The notes beneath the pieces are model-generated. The model saw only the letters and a program-made list of their open reading frames with translations, was not told the DNA's origin and did not search any database. The translations under genes were made by a program, and so were the position numbers. Below, one piece after another: positions 28,975-37,704 of a stretch of 64,000 nt of DNA. This DNA comes from Frigidibacter sp. ROC022 (GTDB taxonomy: Bacteria > Pseudomonadota > Alphaproteobacteria > Rhodobacterales > Rhodobacteraceae): assembly GCF_024723735.1 (NCBI RefSeq), contig NZ_JANQDU010000001.1, positions 1,178,001 to 1,242,000 of the forward strand. Direction: 5' to 3'. Within the stretch, counting starts at the first letter, position 1. Every line of letters begins with the position of its first letter.

Positions 28975-29035
28975 TGCACACCCCTGTTTCCGTTGCGGAA
29001 AACCCTAGCCGGGCCGGGTTCGGCGGGGCAAGCCC

Positions 29036-30742
29036 CTATTGCCGGCCCCGGGCGATATCATAAAGCTGCGGCGCCGGGATCTGGCGCAGGAAGATCGTGC
29101 CCTGATCGAAGGCCGTCACCTCGGCCAGGGCGCCGCTGGCCAGGCCGCCCGCCCCGGGTCCGTGCTGGTCGAACAGGAAATTGCCCAGCGACTGGATCAC
29201 CAGCATCCGCCCGCCCGGTGTCGCTCTCGGCCCGGCGCTGGCGGCATGGGGATGGGCGCCGACCAGCGCCGCGGCGCCACGCGCCTCGATCTCGCGGGTC
29301 AGCATCTGCTCGCGCGGCCGCGGCTCGGTCACCCATTCGGCGCCCCAATGCAGGAAGGCCAGCACCGGGACCGAGGCATCCTCGACCAGCACCCGGTCCA
29401 GCAGTTCCTCGTCCAGCCGGTGCCAGGGCGGCATCGCGGCGCCGTCGAGATCGCTCAGTATCACCAGCGTCAGCCCCGGCAGCTGCAGCCGCTCGCCCTG
29501 GGCGGCATGGGGTATCCCGGCGGCGTCCAGCGCCGCCAGCGTTTCGGTCATGCCCGAGGTGCCGATGTCCATCGCGTGATTGTTGGCCAGCCCGAAGCCC
29601 GCCACGTTCAACCGCCGCGCCCAGTCCACGACCAGTTCGGCCGGCATCGCCAGGGTCATGTGGTCCAGGGTTCCGGGAAGGTCGGGCAGCAGAACGCCTT
29701 CGAGATTGGCGATCAGGGGCAGGCCGCCGGTGGCCTCCAGCGCTGCCCGTTCGACACGTCCGGCAACCAGTTCGTCATAGAGCAGCCCGGGCCAGGTCCG
29801 GCCCAGGAACCAGTCGCCTGCCAGGACATAGCGATGCGCCCCGGCAAGGGGCGCCGGCACCGGGGGCAGGCCTTCGGGTTGGTAGAGGATCACCATGTAA
29901 CTGGTTGTTTCAGAAAGAAACTGATCGACCCCCTGTTGCTGGTTTCGGTTCGCCACCACCTGCGGGCCGGCGCCGAACAGACGACGTTCCAGCGCCATGG
30001 TCAGATAGAGCGCCCCGACCGAGTCGACGTGATCCGGCTGCACCAGCCGGGCAATCCCGTCGAGATCGCCCGCCGCCAGCAGGTTCAGCACCTCCTGGTC
30101 CCGCTGCCTTGCCTCGTGCCAGGGCAGGTAATGCGAGAAATCGGTGGACTGGATCAGCAGCGTCTCGGCGTCGATCAGCGGCGTCAGCGCCCGCGCCATC
30201 GCGTCCCAGTCCGCCCGGTTCGATCCATTGCCGATCGCCAGCGGCAGCACCGGCACGCCGGGGTAGAGCCGGGCCAGGAAGGGCAGCAGCGCCCTTGCGC
30301 CATGGTCGCTGCCGAACAGGCAGCTGTCGGCGACCAGATCCGGATCGGCCAGCAGGGTCCGGGCGGCCCCGGCGTCGGTCGGCACCGCGCCCAGCACGGT
30401 CCGGAAACCATGCGTCGTGGTCGCGAAGGGGCGCGGGCTCTCGGCGAAATGGTCGGGAAACAGCAGCACGATCCGCCGCGGCCGCTGCCCGCTGCCCAGC
30501 CGCAGGCCCGAGGCGATCAGATCGGGCGCGTTCAGGTGATGCGGCACCACCAGCCCGGTCACCGGGGTCGGCCGCGGCGCGACCCCGGCCGTGGCCTCCA
30601 GCGCCGCGTCAAAGGGCGCGGGGTCGGGATAGAAGGCCGGGTAGTCGCCCGTCGGGCAGGGGCTGCGGGCCGGCGCCGGCAGGGCCTGCATCGCCAGCAG
30701 CAGACCAAGGCCCAGCCGTCCCGCCCATCCTACGAAACTCAC
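29036..30742 (-). CDS. Memo-like (AmmeMemoRadiSam B) / CapA-type metallophosphoesterase fusion, exported
   Basis: A 568-residue protein starting at a GTG (30742) with GAGG eight bases upstream. A hydrophobic segment at residues 7-20 ending in ALPAPA looks like a signal peptide. Residues about 60-290 match the Memo/AMMECR1-associated fold: VVPHHLNAPD (His68, His69), LLFPDHFAE, STDFSHYLPW, which are the metal- or substrate-site positions of that family. Residues about 315-568 match the CapA/PgsA metallophosphoesterase domain (LAGDWFLGR, LIANLEGVLL, LANNHAMDIG, LHWGAEW, GAHPHA and QSLGNFLFDQ). The reaction is unknown. It follows the caspase gene after ten bases, so co-expression is nearly certain. 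Confidence 0.82.
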   Translation of the reverse strand: MSFVGWAGRLGLGLLLAMQALPAPARSPCPTGDYPAFYPDPAPFDAALEATAGVAPRPTPVTGLVVPHHLNAPDLIASGLRLGSGQRPRRIVLLFPDHFAESPRPFATTTHGFRTVLGAVPTDAGAARTLLADPDLVADSCLFGSDHGARALLPFLARLYPGVPVLPLAIGNGSNRADWDAMARALTPLIDAETLLIQSTDFSHYLPWHEARQRDQEVLNLLAAGDLDGIARLVQPDHVDSVGALYLTMALERRLFGAGPQVVANRNQQQGVDQFLSETTSYMVILYQPEGLPPVPAPLAGAHRYVLAGDWFLGRTWPGLLYDELVAGRVERAALEATGGLPLIANLEGVLLPDLPGTLDHMTLAMPAELVVDWARRLNVAGFGLANNHAMDIGTSGMTETLAALDAAGIPHAAQGERLQLPGLTLVILSDLDGAAMPPWHRLDEELLDRVLVEDASVPVLAFLHWGAEWVTEPRPREQMLTREIEARGAAALVGAHPHAASAGPRATPGGRMLVIQSLGNFLFDQHGPGAGGLASGALAEVTAFDQGTIFLRQIPAPQLYDIARGRQ

Positions 30743-30752
30743 GCCGCGCGCC

Positions 30753-33700
30753 TCATTTCTTCGCCAGCAGGAAATTGGCGGTCTGCGAGATGTGGTAGAA
30801 CGGCTCCTGCTTGCCTTTCGACAGCCGGACCACCTCGCGGTAGATGTAGTCCGCCAGCCCCAGCAGGCGCACCCCGTCATCCTGACCGGCCTCGCCCGAC
30901 AGCCCGCGGATCAGCGAATAGGTGAAGATGCCGTGCCCCAGGTCGCGCCGCTCCTGCGCGGTGTTGTTGGCGGCGGTGGCCGAGAAGACGATCACCCGCG
31001 CATCCGCCGCCTCCTTTTCCAGCTTGGCGTTGAAGGCATTGGCGGCATGGCAGGTGTCGAGCATCAAAATCCGCCGCCCGGTGGCAAAGCCGATTTCCTC
31101 CTGGATCACCGACCAGTCCACCAGCGAGGATTTGCGCCAGGCGTCGCCGCGTTTCTCGCCATTCTCGGGGATCAGGTAGAAGCGTTCGCCGACATTCACC
31201 CCATGGCTGGCGACGAAGATGATCGTGGTATCGTCGGGGCCGGGCCGTTGCAGGAAATCGATCAGCTCGCCGGTGATCGTGGCGGCATCCGGTTCCAGCA
31301 CCTCGGCCGGATCAACGACGCCCTCGGCCCCCGCCGCGGCCAGCGCATCGGGGGTGGCGATGACCAGCGTCTCGATACCGGTGAAGAGCGGCGCCGAATG
31401 CTGCTGCACCGCCTTCAGGAAACCGATCGCGTCGGCCACCGGAAAGGCAAGATCGCAACTCGGACCGCCGCAATCGGTCAGCTTGGGATAGGAATTGACG
31501 CCCACCACCGCGACGAACAGCTTGCCCTGTTTCTGCGCGTCCTCCTTGGGCAGCCGGAAGATCGCGGTGCCGCCGCGCTCGGTGACATAGCCGAAATCGT
31601 CCTCGCCGGTGACAAGGATGTCGTTCTGCCCGTCCTCGATCGGGATCTGGTAGTAGAACACCGCCGCACCGTCCTGCGGAACATAGGCCTGCGGCACATC
31701 GGCAGGGGCCGGAACCTGTAGCGCCGGCACCCGGCGGTCGTTGACCAGCACCGAGAATCCCCAGTCGCTCATTTCTTCCAGCGAGGCCCCGGTGAGCACC
31801 AGCGTGGCAAAGCCCGGCGGGGCCGGGATGTCCTCGGCGATCTTCAGGTCGAATTCCGGGGCGGGGCGGGACAGGAGATCGAACAGCTCCCGGTCGGTGC
31901 CGCGCAGTTCCCTGGCGGCTGCGGCGGCATCTCCGGTGATGATGGCGCGGCGCACGATCTCGGGCGAATGCAGGTGCTGGCGCAGCTGCCGGGCCCGGAT
32001 CAGCCGCGCCGCCTTGTCCGGCCCCTGGTTCAGGTGCCAGCCGACCAGCCGGTCGCCATCGGGAGAGGACTGGAAATAGCCCTGCGGGGTCCAGATGATC
32101 CAGTCATCGCCCGAGACGAAGATGCTGACGATCAACTGCCGCGTGTCGAGGTTCCAGAGCTTCAGAGTCTGGTCGGCGCTGCCGGTCAGCAGCCGGTTGG
32201 CGCCGGGGGCCGCGGCCAGGGCCAGCACGTCGCCGGTATGGCCGGTGAATTCGCCCAGAATCTGTCCGTCCGGCAGCCGGTGCGCCAGCAGCACGCCATT
32301 GCCGCCGCCGGTGATCAACTCGCCGCGTTCCGGCACCAGCCCGAAGCTGGAGAAGTAGTAGCCATCCACCGGCCCCTTGCCGAGCGTCACCGGCTCGGCG
32401 CCGAGGATCTGCAGCTGATCCGCTTCGAAACTGCCGGTGTCGGAAGTGCCCGCCGCCAGCCCGTAGCCCGCCGCCGCCAGCACCGCCCGGACCAGCCGCG
32501 CCGAAGCCGCATCCGCCGGTTTCGGCGCCTCGACCGAACGCTCGCCCGAAGGCAGCTGCATCCGCAGGCTAAGGGCGCCCATGACCTCCGGGCAGACCTC
32601 GCGCTCGGGGCAGGGGTCGTCCGTGCCCCAGGCAATGGCCGTTCCGTCGGCCGAAAGCGCGACCGCCGAGACCGGAGCGCCGATGCCCTTCAGGCTGGCG
32701 ACCTTCGCGCCGGTCTCGGCGTGCAACACGCGGATTTCGGGTATCCGCCCGCCGGCGGTGGCAATCAGGTCCGTTGCCCCGTCCCCCGGCAGCGCCACGG
32801 CGGCATGGATGCCGGCTTGTGCCCCGTCGTCGCTGGCGACGACTTGCAGCGTATCGACATCCCAGATCCGCGTCTGCGGACCGGCGTCGCAGTGATAGCC
32901 GCAGGAGACGGCCAGCAACCCGCCCTTGAAGGCCAGCGCGTCGGCGCGAAAGCCCTGCTCGGGCAGGGTCGCCAGCAGATGCCCGTCCAGCCCGTCGCGC
33001 AACTCGACCCGGCCGTCCTCGCCTGCCAGGGCAAAGCGCATCCCGTCCTCCGACACCGCCAGTGCGATCAACGGCACGTCCCACAGCGCCTCGGCATCGG
33101 GCACCGCGAGTTCCTCGCCTGTCCCGGCATCCCAGAGCTTCAGCCCGTAATCAAAAGTCAGCGCCACGATCCGGCTGCCGCCGCCCAGAAAGGCCGCTGC
33201 CGTCACCCGGTTCGACTGGCTGTCGAGCGGCGGCAGGGGCTCGGGTTCGGCCTCGCCGAAGGGCATCCGCCAGCGCAGCACCATGCCGCCCTGGCCCGAG
33301 ACCAGCAGCTCGTCGCGCCCGGAATCATAATCCATCGCTTCAACAACCCAGTCGAAGCCCTTGAGAACCCTTGTGATCTTTCCCGAGGCGGTATCGAATA
33401 TCCGGACGTCTCCGAAAGGCGGGTCCGGCGACAGATGCGGCGCGAAATAGCCCGCGACGGCGATCCGGTCGCCCGATGCGGAAAGTGCCAGCGCGTTGAT
33501 CATGCCTTCGGCGCCGGGTCCGATCTGACCGCGCAGGCTGGCGGTGCTGCGGCCTTCCTGCCAGTCCCAGACCCGCACCACCTTGTCATCACCGGCGCTG
33601 TAGAGCCGCTGCCCGTCGGGCGAGGCGACCAGCGCCCGGATGGTGGCCAGGTGGCCGCCGGTGTCGAGATCGAGAAAGGCTTCGGGCGCGGCCTCCTGCG

Positions 33701-33791
33701 CCGGGGCGGGGCCAGGCAGGGCGCAGGCCAGCAGCATCGCGGCCAGCGCCGCGCGCGCGGAAAAGGAACCGGGTTTGAAAGACAGGCGCAT
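30753..33791 (-). CDS. WD40-repeat caspase-like (peptidase C14) protein, exported
   Basis: A 1012-residue protein. The ATG at 33791 has AGGAGG six bases upstream and opens a signal peptide ending in GPAPAQ. The next 600 or so residues are WD40-type beta-propeller repeats; clear blades are LYSAGDDKVVRVWDWQEG at the start and LLTGSADQTLKLWNLDT near residue 580. The C-terminal 260 residues are a caspase-fold peptidase that starts near FVAVVGVNSYPKL, with catalytic His863 in FVASHGVN and Cys914 in LMLDTCHAA. Both residues are intact, so activity is plausible. Such proteins cut after Arg/Lys in characterised orthocaspases. The propeller may sense or dock a ligand in the periplasm. Confidence 0.88.
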   Translation of the reverse strand: MRLSFKPGSFSARAALAAMLLACALPGPAPAQEAAPEAFLDLDTGGHLATIRALVASPDGQRLYSAGDDKVVRVWDWQEGRSTASLRGQIGPGAEGMINALALSASGDRIAVAGYFAPHLSPDPPFGDVRIFDTASGKITRVLKGFDWVVEAMDYDSGRDELLVSGQGGMVLRWRMPFGEAEPEPLPPLDSQSNRVTAAAFLGGGSRIVALTFDYGLKLWDAGTGEELAVPDAEALWDVPLIALAVSEDGMRFALAGEDGRVELRDGLDGHLLATLPEQGFRADALAFKGGLLAVSCGYHCDAGPQTRIWDVDTLQVVASDDGAQAGIHAAVALPGDGATDLIATAGGRIPEIRVLHAETGAKVASLKGIGAPVSAVALSADGTAIAWGTDDPCPEREVCPEVMGALSLRMQLPSGERSVEAPKPADAASARLVRAVLAAAGYGLAAGTSDTGSFEADQLQILGAEPVTLGKGPVDGYYFSSFGLVPERGELITGGGNGVLLAHRLPDGQILGEFTGHTGDVLALAAAPGANRLLTGSADQTLKLWNLDTRQLIVSIFVSGDDWIIWTPQGYFQSSPDGDRLVGWHLNQGPDKAARLIRARQLRQHLHSPEIVRRAIITGDAAAAARELRGTDRELFDLLSRPAPEFDLKIAEDIPAPPGFATLVLTGASLEEMSDWGFSVLVNDRRVPALQVPAPADVPQAYVPQDGAAVFYYQIPIEDGQNDILVTGEDDFGYVTERGGTAIFRLPKEDAQKQGKLFVAVVGVNSYPKLTDCGGPSCDLAFPVADAIGFLKAVQQHSAPLFTGIETLVIATPDALAAAGAEGVVDPAEVLEPDAATITGELIDFLQRPGPDDTTIIFVASHGVNVGERFYLIPENGEKRGDAWRKSSLVDWSVIQEEIGFATGRRILMLDTCHAANAFNAKLEKEAADARVIVFSATAANNTAQERRDLGHGIFTYSLIRGLSGEAGQDDGVRLLGLADYIYREVVRLSKGKQEPFYHISQTANFLLAKK

Positions 33792-34107
33792 GGCAATCCT
33801 CCTGCTCAAATACCGCCAGACTAGGGCCGAGCCTGCCCAAAGGGAAGTCCGCTCGGGCGTCCCCTCGGGGCCTGCCGGTGGGCGCTGCCGAATTCGGCGG
33901 GTCAGGCCAGATCGGGCGGTCCCGGCGGATCCCGCGCGCCCGGCGCAGGTCAGGGCCGGGCGCCGGGCCTTGCCCCGGAAACGGTGGTCCGGCGGGGCTT
34001 GTGCGAGGCCGCGCGATAGGGCCCGAAACCTCCCGAAGGTTGATCCGGGGGACGAATTCGACAAGAGTGGCGAGAATATTTTTTCTTAACTTCATTCGGA
34101 GACATCC
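33792..34107. other. Intergenic region between divergent caspase and secreted-protein genes
   Basis: 316 bases without a gene. Most is G/C-rich. The last 45 bases before the secreted-protein gene include a sharply A/T-rich run (34075-34090, AATATTTTTTCTTAAC) that probably belongs to its promoter. No clear -35/-10 pair can be fixed for either gene, and a TTGATC at 34040-34045 has no matching second half-site for an FNR box. Confidence 0.45.
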
Positions 34108-34968
34108 ATGACTCTCTTTTTCCGATCGGCATTGCTTGGCGTTTTCTCGGTTCTGGCTACCGGAGCGTCCCTGGCGCAGGACATGAATTCGGGCAGCAAC
34201 ACCCGGACCGGTGATCAGTGCGGCGAGTATTTCTATGCGCCCCGCCTGGCAGGGAAGCGGCCCGCGCCCGACACCACCGAGGTTCCGTTCCGCTCGCCCG
34301 ACTGGTTCAAGAGCGGCGAGCCGATCTGCTATGTCGAGGCCCGTAAGGGCGCAGTGGTGGCGGTTCCGACGCAGAAAATGCGCCAGGGCGACAAGCATAT
34401 GGCGCTGGTGATCTACCGCGCGAACGGGGTCGAGCTGCGCTATGTCTCGGGCAAGGACGACGGCGCCCGCTCGTTTCCGCTGGTCGATTGCTCCGTCCGC
34501 GACACCGGCTATGTCTGCGTCGGCGACTTCGCCGGGGGCGGAAGGCTGACCGCGATGCTGATCTACAACAAGGAGCGCAACACGATTTCCAGCGGGATCG
34601 CTGTGGACATCCCGGTGTTCTACAAGGCCAAGGCAGCCCAGGAGGTGATGGCCACCGATCCCGCGACCCGGAAAATTCGCGTGACCTTCCCCGCGCTGGA
34701 CCTGAGCTATGATCTGAAAGAGGCCAAGCGCGGCAAGGGGGCGATCTGGGATGCGCCGGCCAAGGGGTTCTACGGGGCGCTGAAATCTCTGCGCGAAACG
34801 CCGTCAGAACTGGTGGTGTCGGTGGAGGGCTCCACCACCAAGGATGACGGTGGCGTCGCTCTCATCACCAGGAAGAGCACGCTGAGCCAGGGCAATGTCG
34901 GCTATCTGGCCGGAATGCTGCTGAAGATGGAATACATGCTCTACAAGACCACGGTCAAAGACAGCTAG
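34108..34968 (+). CDS. Secreted protein of unknown function
   Basis: A 286-residue protein with a signal peptide (residues 1-23, cleavage expected after SLAQ) and a mature part rich in lysine and charged residues. Cysteines at about 38, 73, 131 and 140 could pair in the periplasm. I recognise no domain. The GGAG site six bases before the ATG supports the start. The gene is divergent from the exported caspase gene and may share its control region. Its codon use and G+C (somewhat lower than neighbours, with more AAG and GAC) do not strongly suggest recent transfer. Confidence 0.78.
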   Translation: MTLFFRSALLGVFSVLATGASLAQDMNSGSNTRTGDQCGEYFYAPRLAGKRPAPDTTEVPFRSPDWFKSGEPICYVEARKGAVVAVPTQKMRQGDKHMALVIYRANGVELRYVSGKDDGARSFPLVDCSVRDTGYVCVGDFAGGGRLTAMLIYNKERNTISSGIAVDIPVFYKAKAAQEVMATDPATRKIRVTFPALDLSYDLKEAKRGKGAIWDAPAKGFYGALKSLRETPSELVVSVEGSTTKDDGGVALITRKSTLSQGNVGYLAGMLLKMEYMLYKTTVKDS

Positions 34969-34989
34969 GCAGCGCCGCCGCGACCGGGG

Positions 34990-36600
34990 TCAGCCGACCA
35001 TCATTTCCTTGGTCGCGGTCAGTTTCAGCTCCGGGTGATCCCGCTCCACCCGGTCGATATCCCATTGCAGCCGGGTCAGATAGACGAGATCGCCGTCGTT
35101 GTCGGTGCCGATATGGCCCTTGTTCTTCTCGACGAAGGCATCGACGTCGGCCTTCTTGCCGGAAATCCAGCGCGCCGAGGTGAATTGCGAGGCCTCGAAC
35201 CGAACCGGCAGCCCGTATTCCATCTCGATCCGGCTGGCCAGGACGTCGAATTGCAGGGCGCCGACCACACCGACGATGAAGCCCGAGCCGATCGTCGGCT
35301 TGAAGACCTTGGCGGCGCCTTCCTCGGCGAATTGCAGGAGTGCCTTGTCGAGATGCTTGGACTTCATCGGGTCCAGCGCCCGGACCGAGCGCAGCAGTTC
35401 CGGGGCAAAGCTGGGAATGCCGGTCACCCGCAGCGCCTCGCCTTCGGTCAGAGTGTCGCCGATCCGGAGCTGGCCGTGGTTCGGAATGCCGATGATGTCG
35501 CCGGCCCAGGCCTCTTCCGCCAGTTCACGGTCGGCGGCGAGGAACATCACCGGGTTGGTGATCGCCATCGACTTCTTCGACCGCACGTGCAGCAGCTTCA
35601 TGCCGCGTTCGAAATGACCGGAGGCGAGGCGGACGAAGGCCACCCGGTCCCGGTGTTTCGGGTCCATGTTGGCCTGGACCTTGAAGACGAAGCCCGAGAC
35701 CGGCGACTCCTCGGGCCCGATCTGGCGCGGTTCGGCGCGTTGCGGCTGCGGCAGCGGGCCGTATTCTCCGATCCCGTCCATCAGTTCCTTGACGCCGAAG
35801 GAGTTGATCGCCGAGCCGAACCAGATCGGCGTCAGCGTGCCTTCCAGAAAGGCCTTGCGGTCGAAGGTCGGCAGCAGCTCCTTGGCCATCTCCAGCTCTT
35901 CGCGCAACTTGGCCAGCAGATCGGCCGGAACGTGTTCGGCCAGCTTCGGATCGTCCAGCCCCTCGATCTTGACCGTTTCGGCGACCCGGTTGCGGTCGGC
36001 CCGGTCCATCAGTTCCAGCCGGTCGTGCAGCACGTCATAGCAGCCGATGAACTCGCGCCCGACGCCGATAGGCCAGCTGGCCGGGGTCACGTCGATGGCT
36101 AGGTTTTCCTGAATCTCGTCGATGATCTCGAAAGTGTCGCGCGCCTCGCGGTCCATCTTGTTGCAGAAGGTCAGGATCGGCAGGTCGCGCATCCGGCAGA
36201 CCTCGAACAGTTTCCGCGTCTGGCTTTCCACGCCCTTGGCGCCGTCGATCACCATCACCGCCGCGTCCACCGCGGTCAGCGTGCGATAGGTGTCTTCGGA
36301 GAAATCGCTGTGGCCGGGCGTGTCCACCAGGTTGAAGCGGTATTGCCCGAATTCGAAGGACATGGCGCTGGCCGAGACCGAAATCCCGCGGTCCTTCTCC
36401 ATCTGCATGAAGTCCGAGCGGGTGCGGCGGGCCTCGCCCTTGGCGCGGACCTGACCGGCCATCTGGATCGCGCCGCCGAACAGCAGGAACTTCTCGGTCA
36501 GCGTGGTCTTGCCGGCGTCGGGGTGCGAGATGATCGCGAAAGTCCGGCGACGGGCAATCTCGGGCGGCAGATCGGGGCGGTTGGGGGCATGGTCCAGCAT
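34990..36600 (-). CDS. prfC: Peptide chain release factor 3
   Basis: A GTPase that removes RF1 or RF2 from the ribosome after termination, 536 residues, cytoplasmic. The G motifs are SHPDAGKTTL (G1), VDTPGHSDF (G3) and NKMD (G4), and the RF3-typical RGISVSASAMSFEF (G2 region) follows the MQMEKD stretch. The C-terminal half has the translation-factor beta-barrel and an RF3_C domain (GVVGALQFDVLASRIEMEYG). The ATG at 36600 (MLDHAPNRPDLPPEIARRR) fits the family; longer upstream reading is not conserved. It converges with the secreted-protein gene 21 bases away. Confidence 0.97.
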   Translation of the reverse strand: MLDHAPNRPDLPPEIARRRTFAIISHPDAGKTTLTEKFLLFGGAIQMAGQVRAKGEARRTRSDFMQMEKDRGISVSASAMSFEFGQYRFNLVDTPGHSDFSEDTYRTLTAVDAAVMVIDGAKGVESQTRKLFEVCRMRDLPILTFCNKMDREARDTFEIIDEIQENLAIDVTPASWPIGVGREFIGCYDVLHDRLELMDRADRNRVAETVKIEGLDDPKLAEHVPADLLAKLREELEMAKELLPTFDRKAFLEGTLTPIWFGSAINSFGVKELMDGIGEYGPLPQPQRAEPRQIGPEESPVSGFVFKVQANMDPKHRDRVAFVRLASGHFERGMKLLHVRSKKSMAITNPVMFLAADRELAEEAWAGDIIGIPNHGQLRIGDTLTEGEALRVTGIPSFAPELLRSVRALDPMKSKHLDKALLQFAEEGAAKVFKPTIGSGFIVGVVGALQFDVLASRIEMEYGLPVRFEASQFTSARWISGKKADVDAFVEKNKGHIGTDNDGDLVYLTRLQWDIDRVERDHPELKLTATKEMMVG

Positions 36601-36665
36601 GGCCGCGATATAGAGCGCACCGGGCGGGGCTGCAATCGCGCAACGCGGCCCGGTGCCGGATGTTT

Positions 36666-37178
36666 TCAGATGTCCGACAGGACGGTGTCGGGGATCGGGC
36701 CGGTGCCGGACTCGGCCGGGGTCATGCCGGCCACGTCGCAGGGCGACCCGGCCTGGCCGGGCAGCGGCGCCGCCAGCCTGGTGCGGCGGGCTAGGATCAT
36801 CCCGGCGATCAGCGCCGCCAGGAAGACCAGCGCCTGCCAGCCGCCAAAGCCCGCCACTGCCAGCGCCGGGCCGGGGCAGAGCCCGACAAGGCCCCAGCCA
36901 AGCCCGAACAGGGCCGAACCGGAAATCAGCCGCAGGTCGATCAGCGCGTCGCCCTGGGCCGGAATCCGGGTGCCGGTGAACGCGGTCCGGCGCCGCTCGG
37001 CCAGCGGCCAAGCAATGGCCATCGGTATGATGGCGCCGCCGAGGACGAACATCAGGGTCGGGTCCCAGGCGCCGAAGACATCGAGGAACCCCTGCACCTT
37101 GGCGGTATCGGTCATGCCCGCGACCAGTAGCCCCAGCCCGAACAGCGACCCGGCGAGCAGCGCGAAGAGATAGCGCAT
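36666..37178 (-). CDS. YeeE/YedE-type sulfur transporter subunit, second half (PmpB-like)
   Basis: A 170-residue membrane protein with four hydrophobic segments, equal to the C-terminal half of YeeE/YedE thiosulfate-uptake proteins. It holds the conserved GLCPGPALA at about residues 90-98, whose cysteine is thought to pass the sulfur compound. The C-terminal 40 residues form a hydrophilic tail. The ATG at 37178 overlaps the stop of the preceding half by one base (TGATG), so the two products are made together. Substrate (thiosulfate or another sulfane sulfur carrier) is inferred from the family. Confidence 0.85.
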   Translation of the reverse strand: MRYLFALLAGSLFGLGLLVAGMTDTAKVQGFLDVFGAWDPTLMFVLGGAIIPMAIAWPLAERRRTAFTGTRIPAQGDALIDLRLISGSALFGLGWGLVGLCPGPALAVAGFGGWQALVFLAALIAGMILARRTRLAAPLPGQAGSPCDVAGMTPAESGTGPIPDTVLSDI

Positions 37179-37630
37179 CAGATCAGCCCCAGCAGGCTGC
37201 GGCCGACCGCCATGGTCAGAATCCCGGCGGCGACATAGGTGGCGCTGGCGACGATGCCGCGCGGAGACAGGCGCGAGATGCCGCAGACCCCGTGCCCCGA
37301 GGTGCAGCCATTGGCCATCCGGGTGCCGAGGCCGACGATCAGCCCGGCCGCGACAAGCAGCGGGACATTGCCGGTCAGATGGGTCTCGGCCCCGGCCCAG
37401 TCGGCGCCGCCCATCAGCAGAACCGCCAGCGCAGGCGCTGCGATCAGCCCGGCCAGGAAGGTCAGCCGTTCGGGCACCGCGCCACGCGCCGAGCGGTCCA
37501 CCAGACCGCCCAGGATGCCGCTGGCCCCCATGACCCTTGCATTGCCCATCAGGTACAGCGCCGCTGCCGAGCCGATCATCAGCCCTCCCAGCAATCCATA
37601 GATCATGTCCGAGGTCAGAATATCCGGCAT
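37178..37630 (-). CDS. YeeE/YedE-type sulfur transporter subunit, first half (PmpA-like)
   Basis: A 150-residue membrane protein with four hydrophobic segments and the signature GNGCTSGHGVCG-like stretch MANGCTSGHGVCGISRL at about residues 108-124, containing the two reactive cysteines of the family. I chose the ATG at 37630, which has GGAG seven bases upstream; an ATG four codons earlier (37642) is possible. A SqrR/BigR-like operator (ATTC-N8-GAAT) overlaps the region just upstream. Split-gene YeeE pairs next to such operators are part of persulfide-responsive sulfur metabolism in related bacteria. Confidence 0.87.
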   Translation of the reverse strand: MPDILTSDMIYGLLGGLMIGSAAALYLMGNARVMGASGILGGLVDRSARGAVPERLTFLAGLIAAPALAVLLMGGADWAGAETHLTGNVPLLVAAGLIVGLGTRMANGCTSGHGVCGISRLSPRGIVASATYVAAGILTMAVGRSLLGLI

Positions 37631-37644
37631 CGCGCGCTCCATAC

Positions 37645-37660
37645 ATTCCAAAAGACGAAT
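37645..37660. promoter_or_regulatory. SqrR/BigR-like operator
   Basis: ATTC-CAAAAGAC-GAAT matches the ATTC-N8-GAAT half-site arrangement reported for the persulfide-sensing ArsR-family repressor SqrR of Rhodobacter capsulatus. It lies 15-30 bases before the start of the YeeE-type gene, where a repressor would block transcription or initiation. No sqrR gene is in the window. Confidence 0.6.
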
Positions 37661-37704
37661 GACTTTCCTAGGCGATGCCGATGCGTCTGGCAAGGGACAA
37701 TGGC

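Noticed and set aside
34040-34053. TTGATC as a third FNR box, before the secreted-protein gene
   Set aside because: The second half-site is GGGGGA-like and does not match RTCAA or GTCAR; spacing and -10 are also absent.
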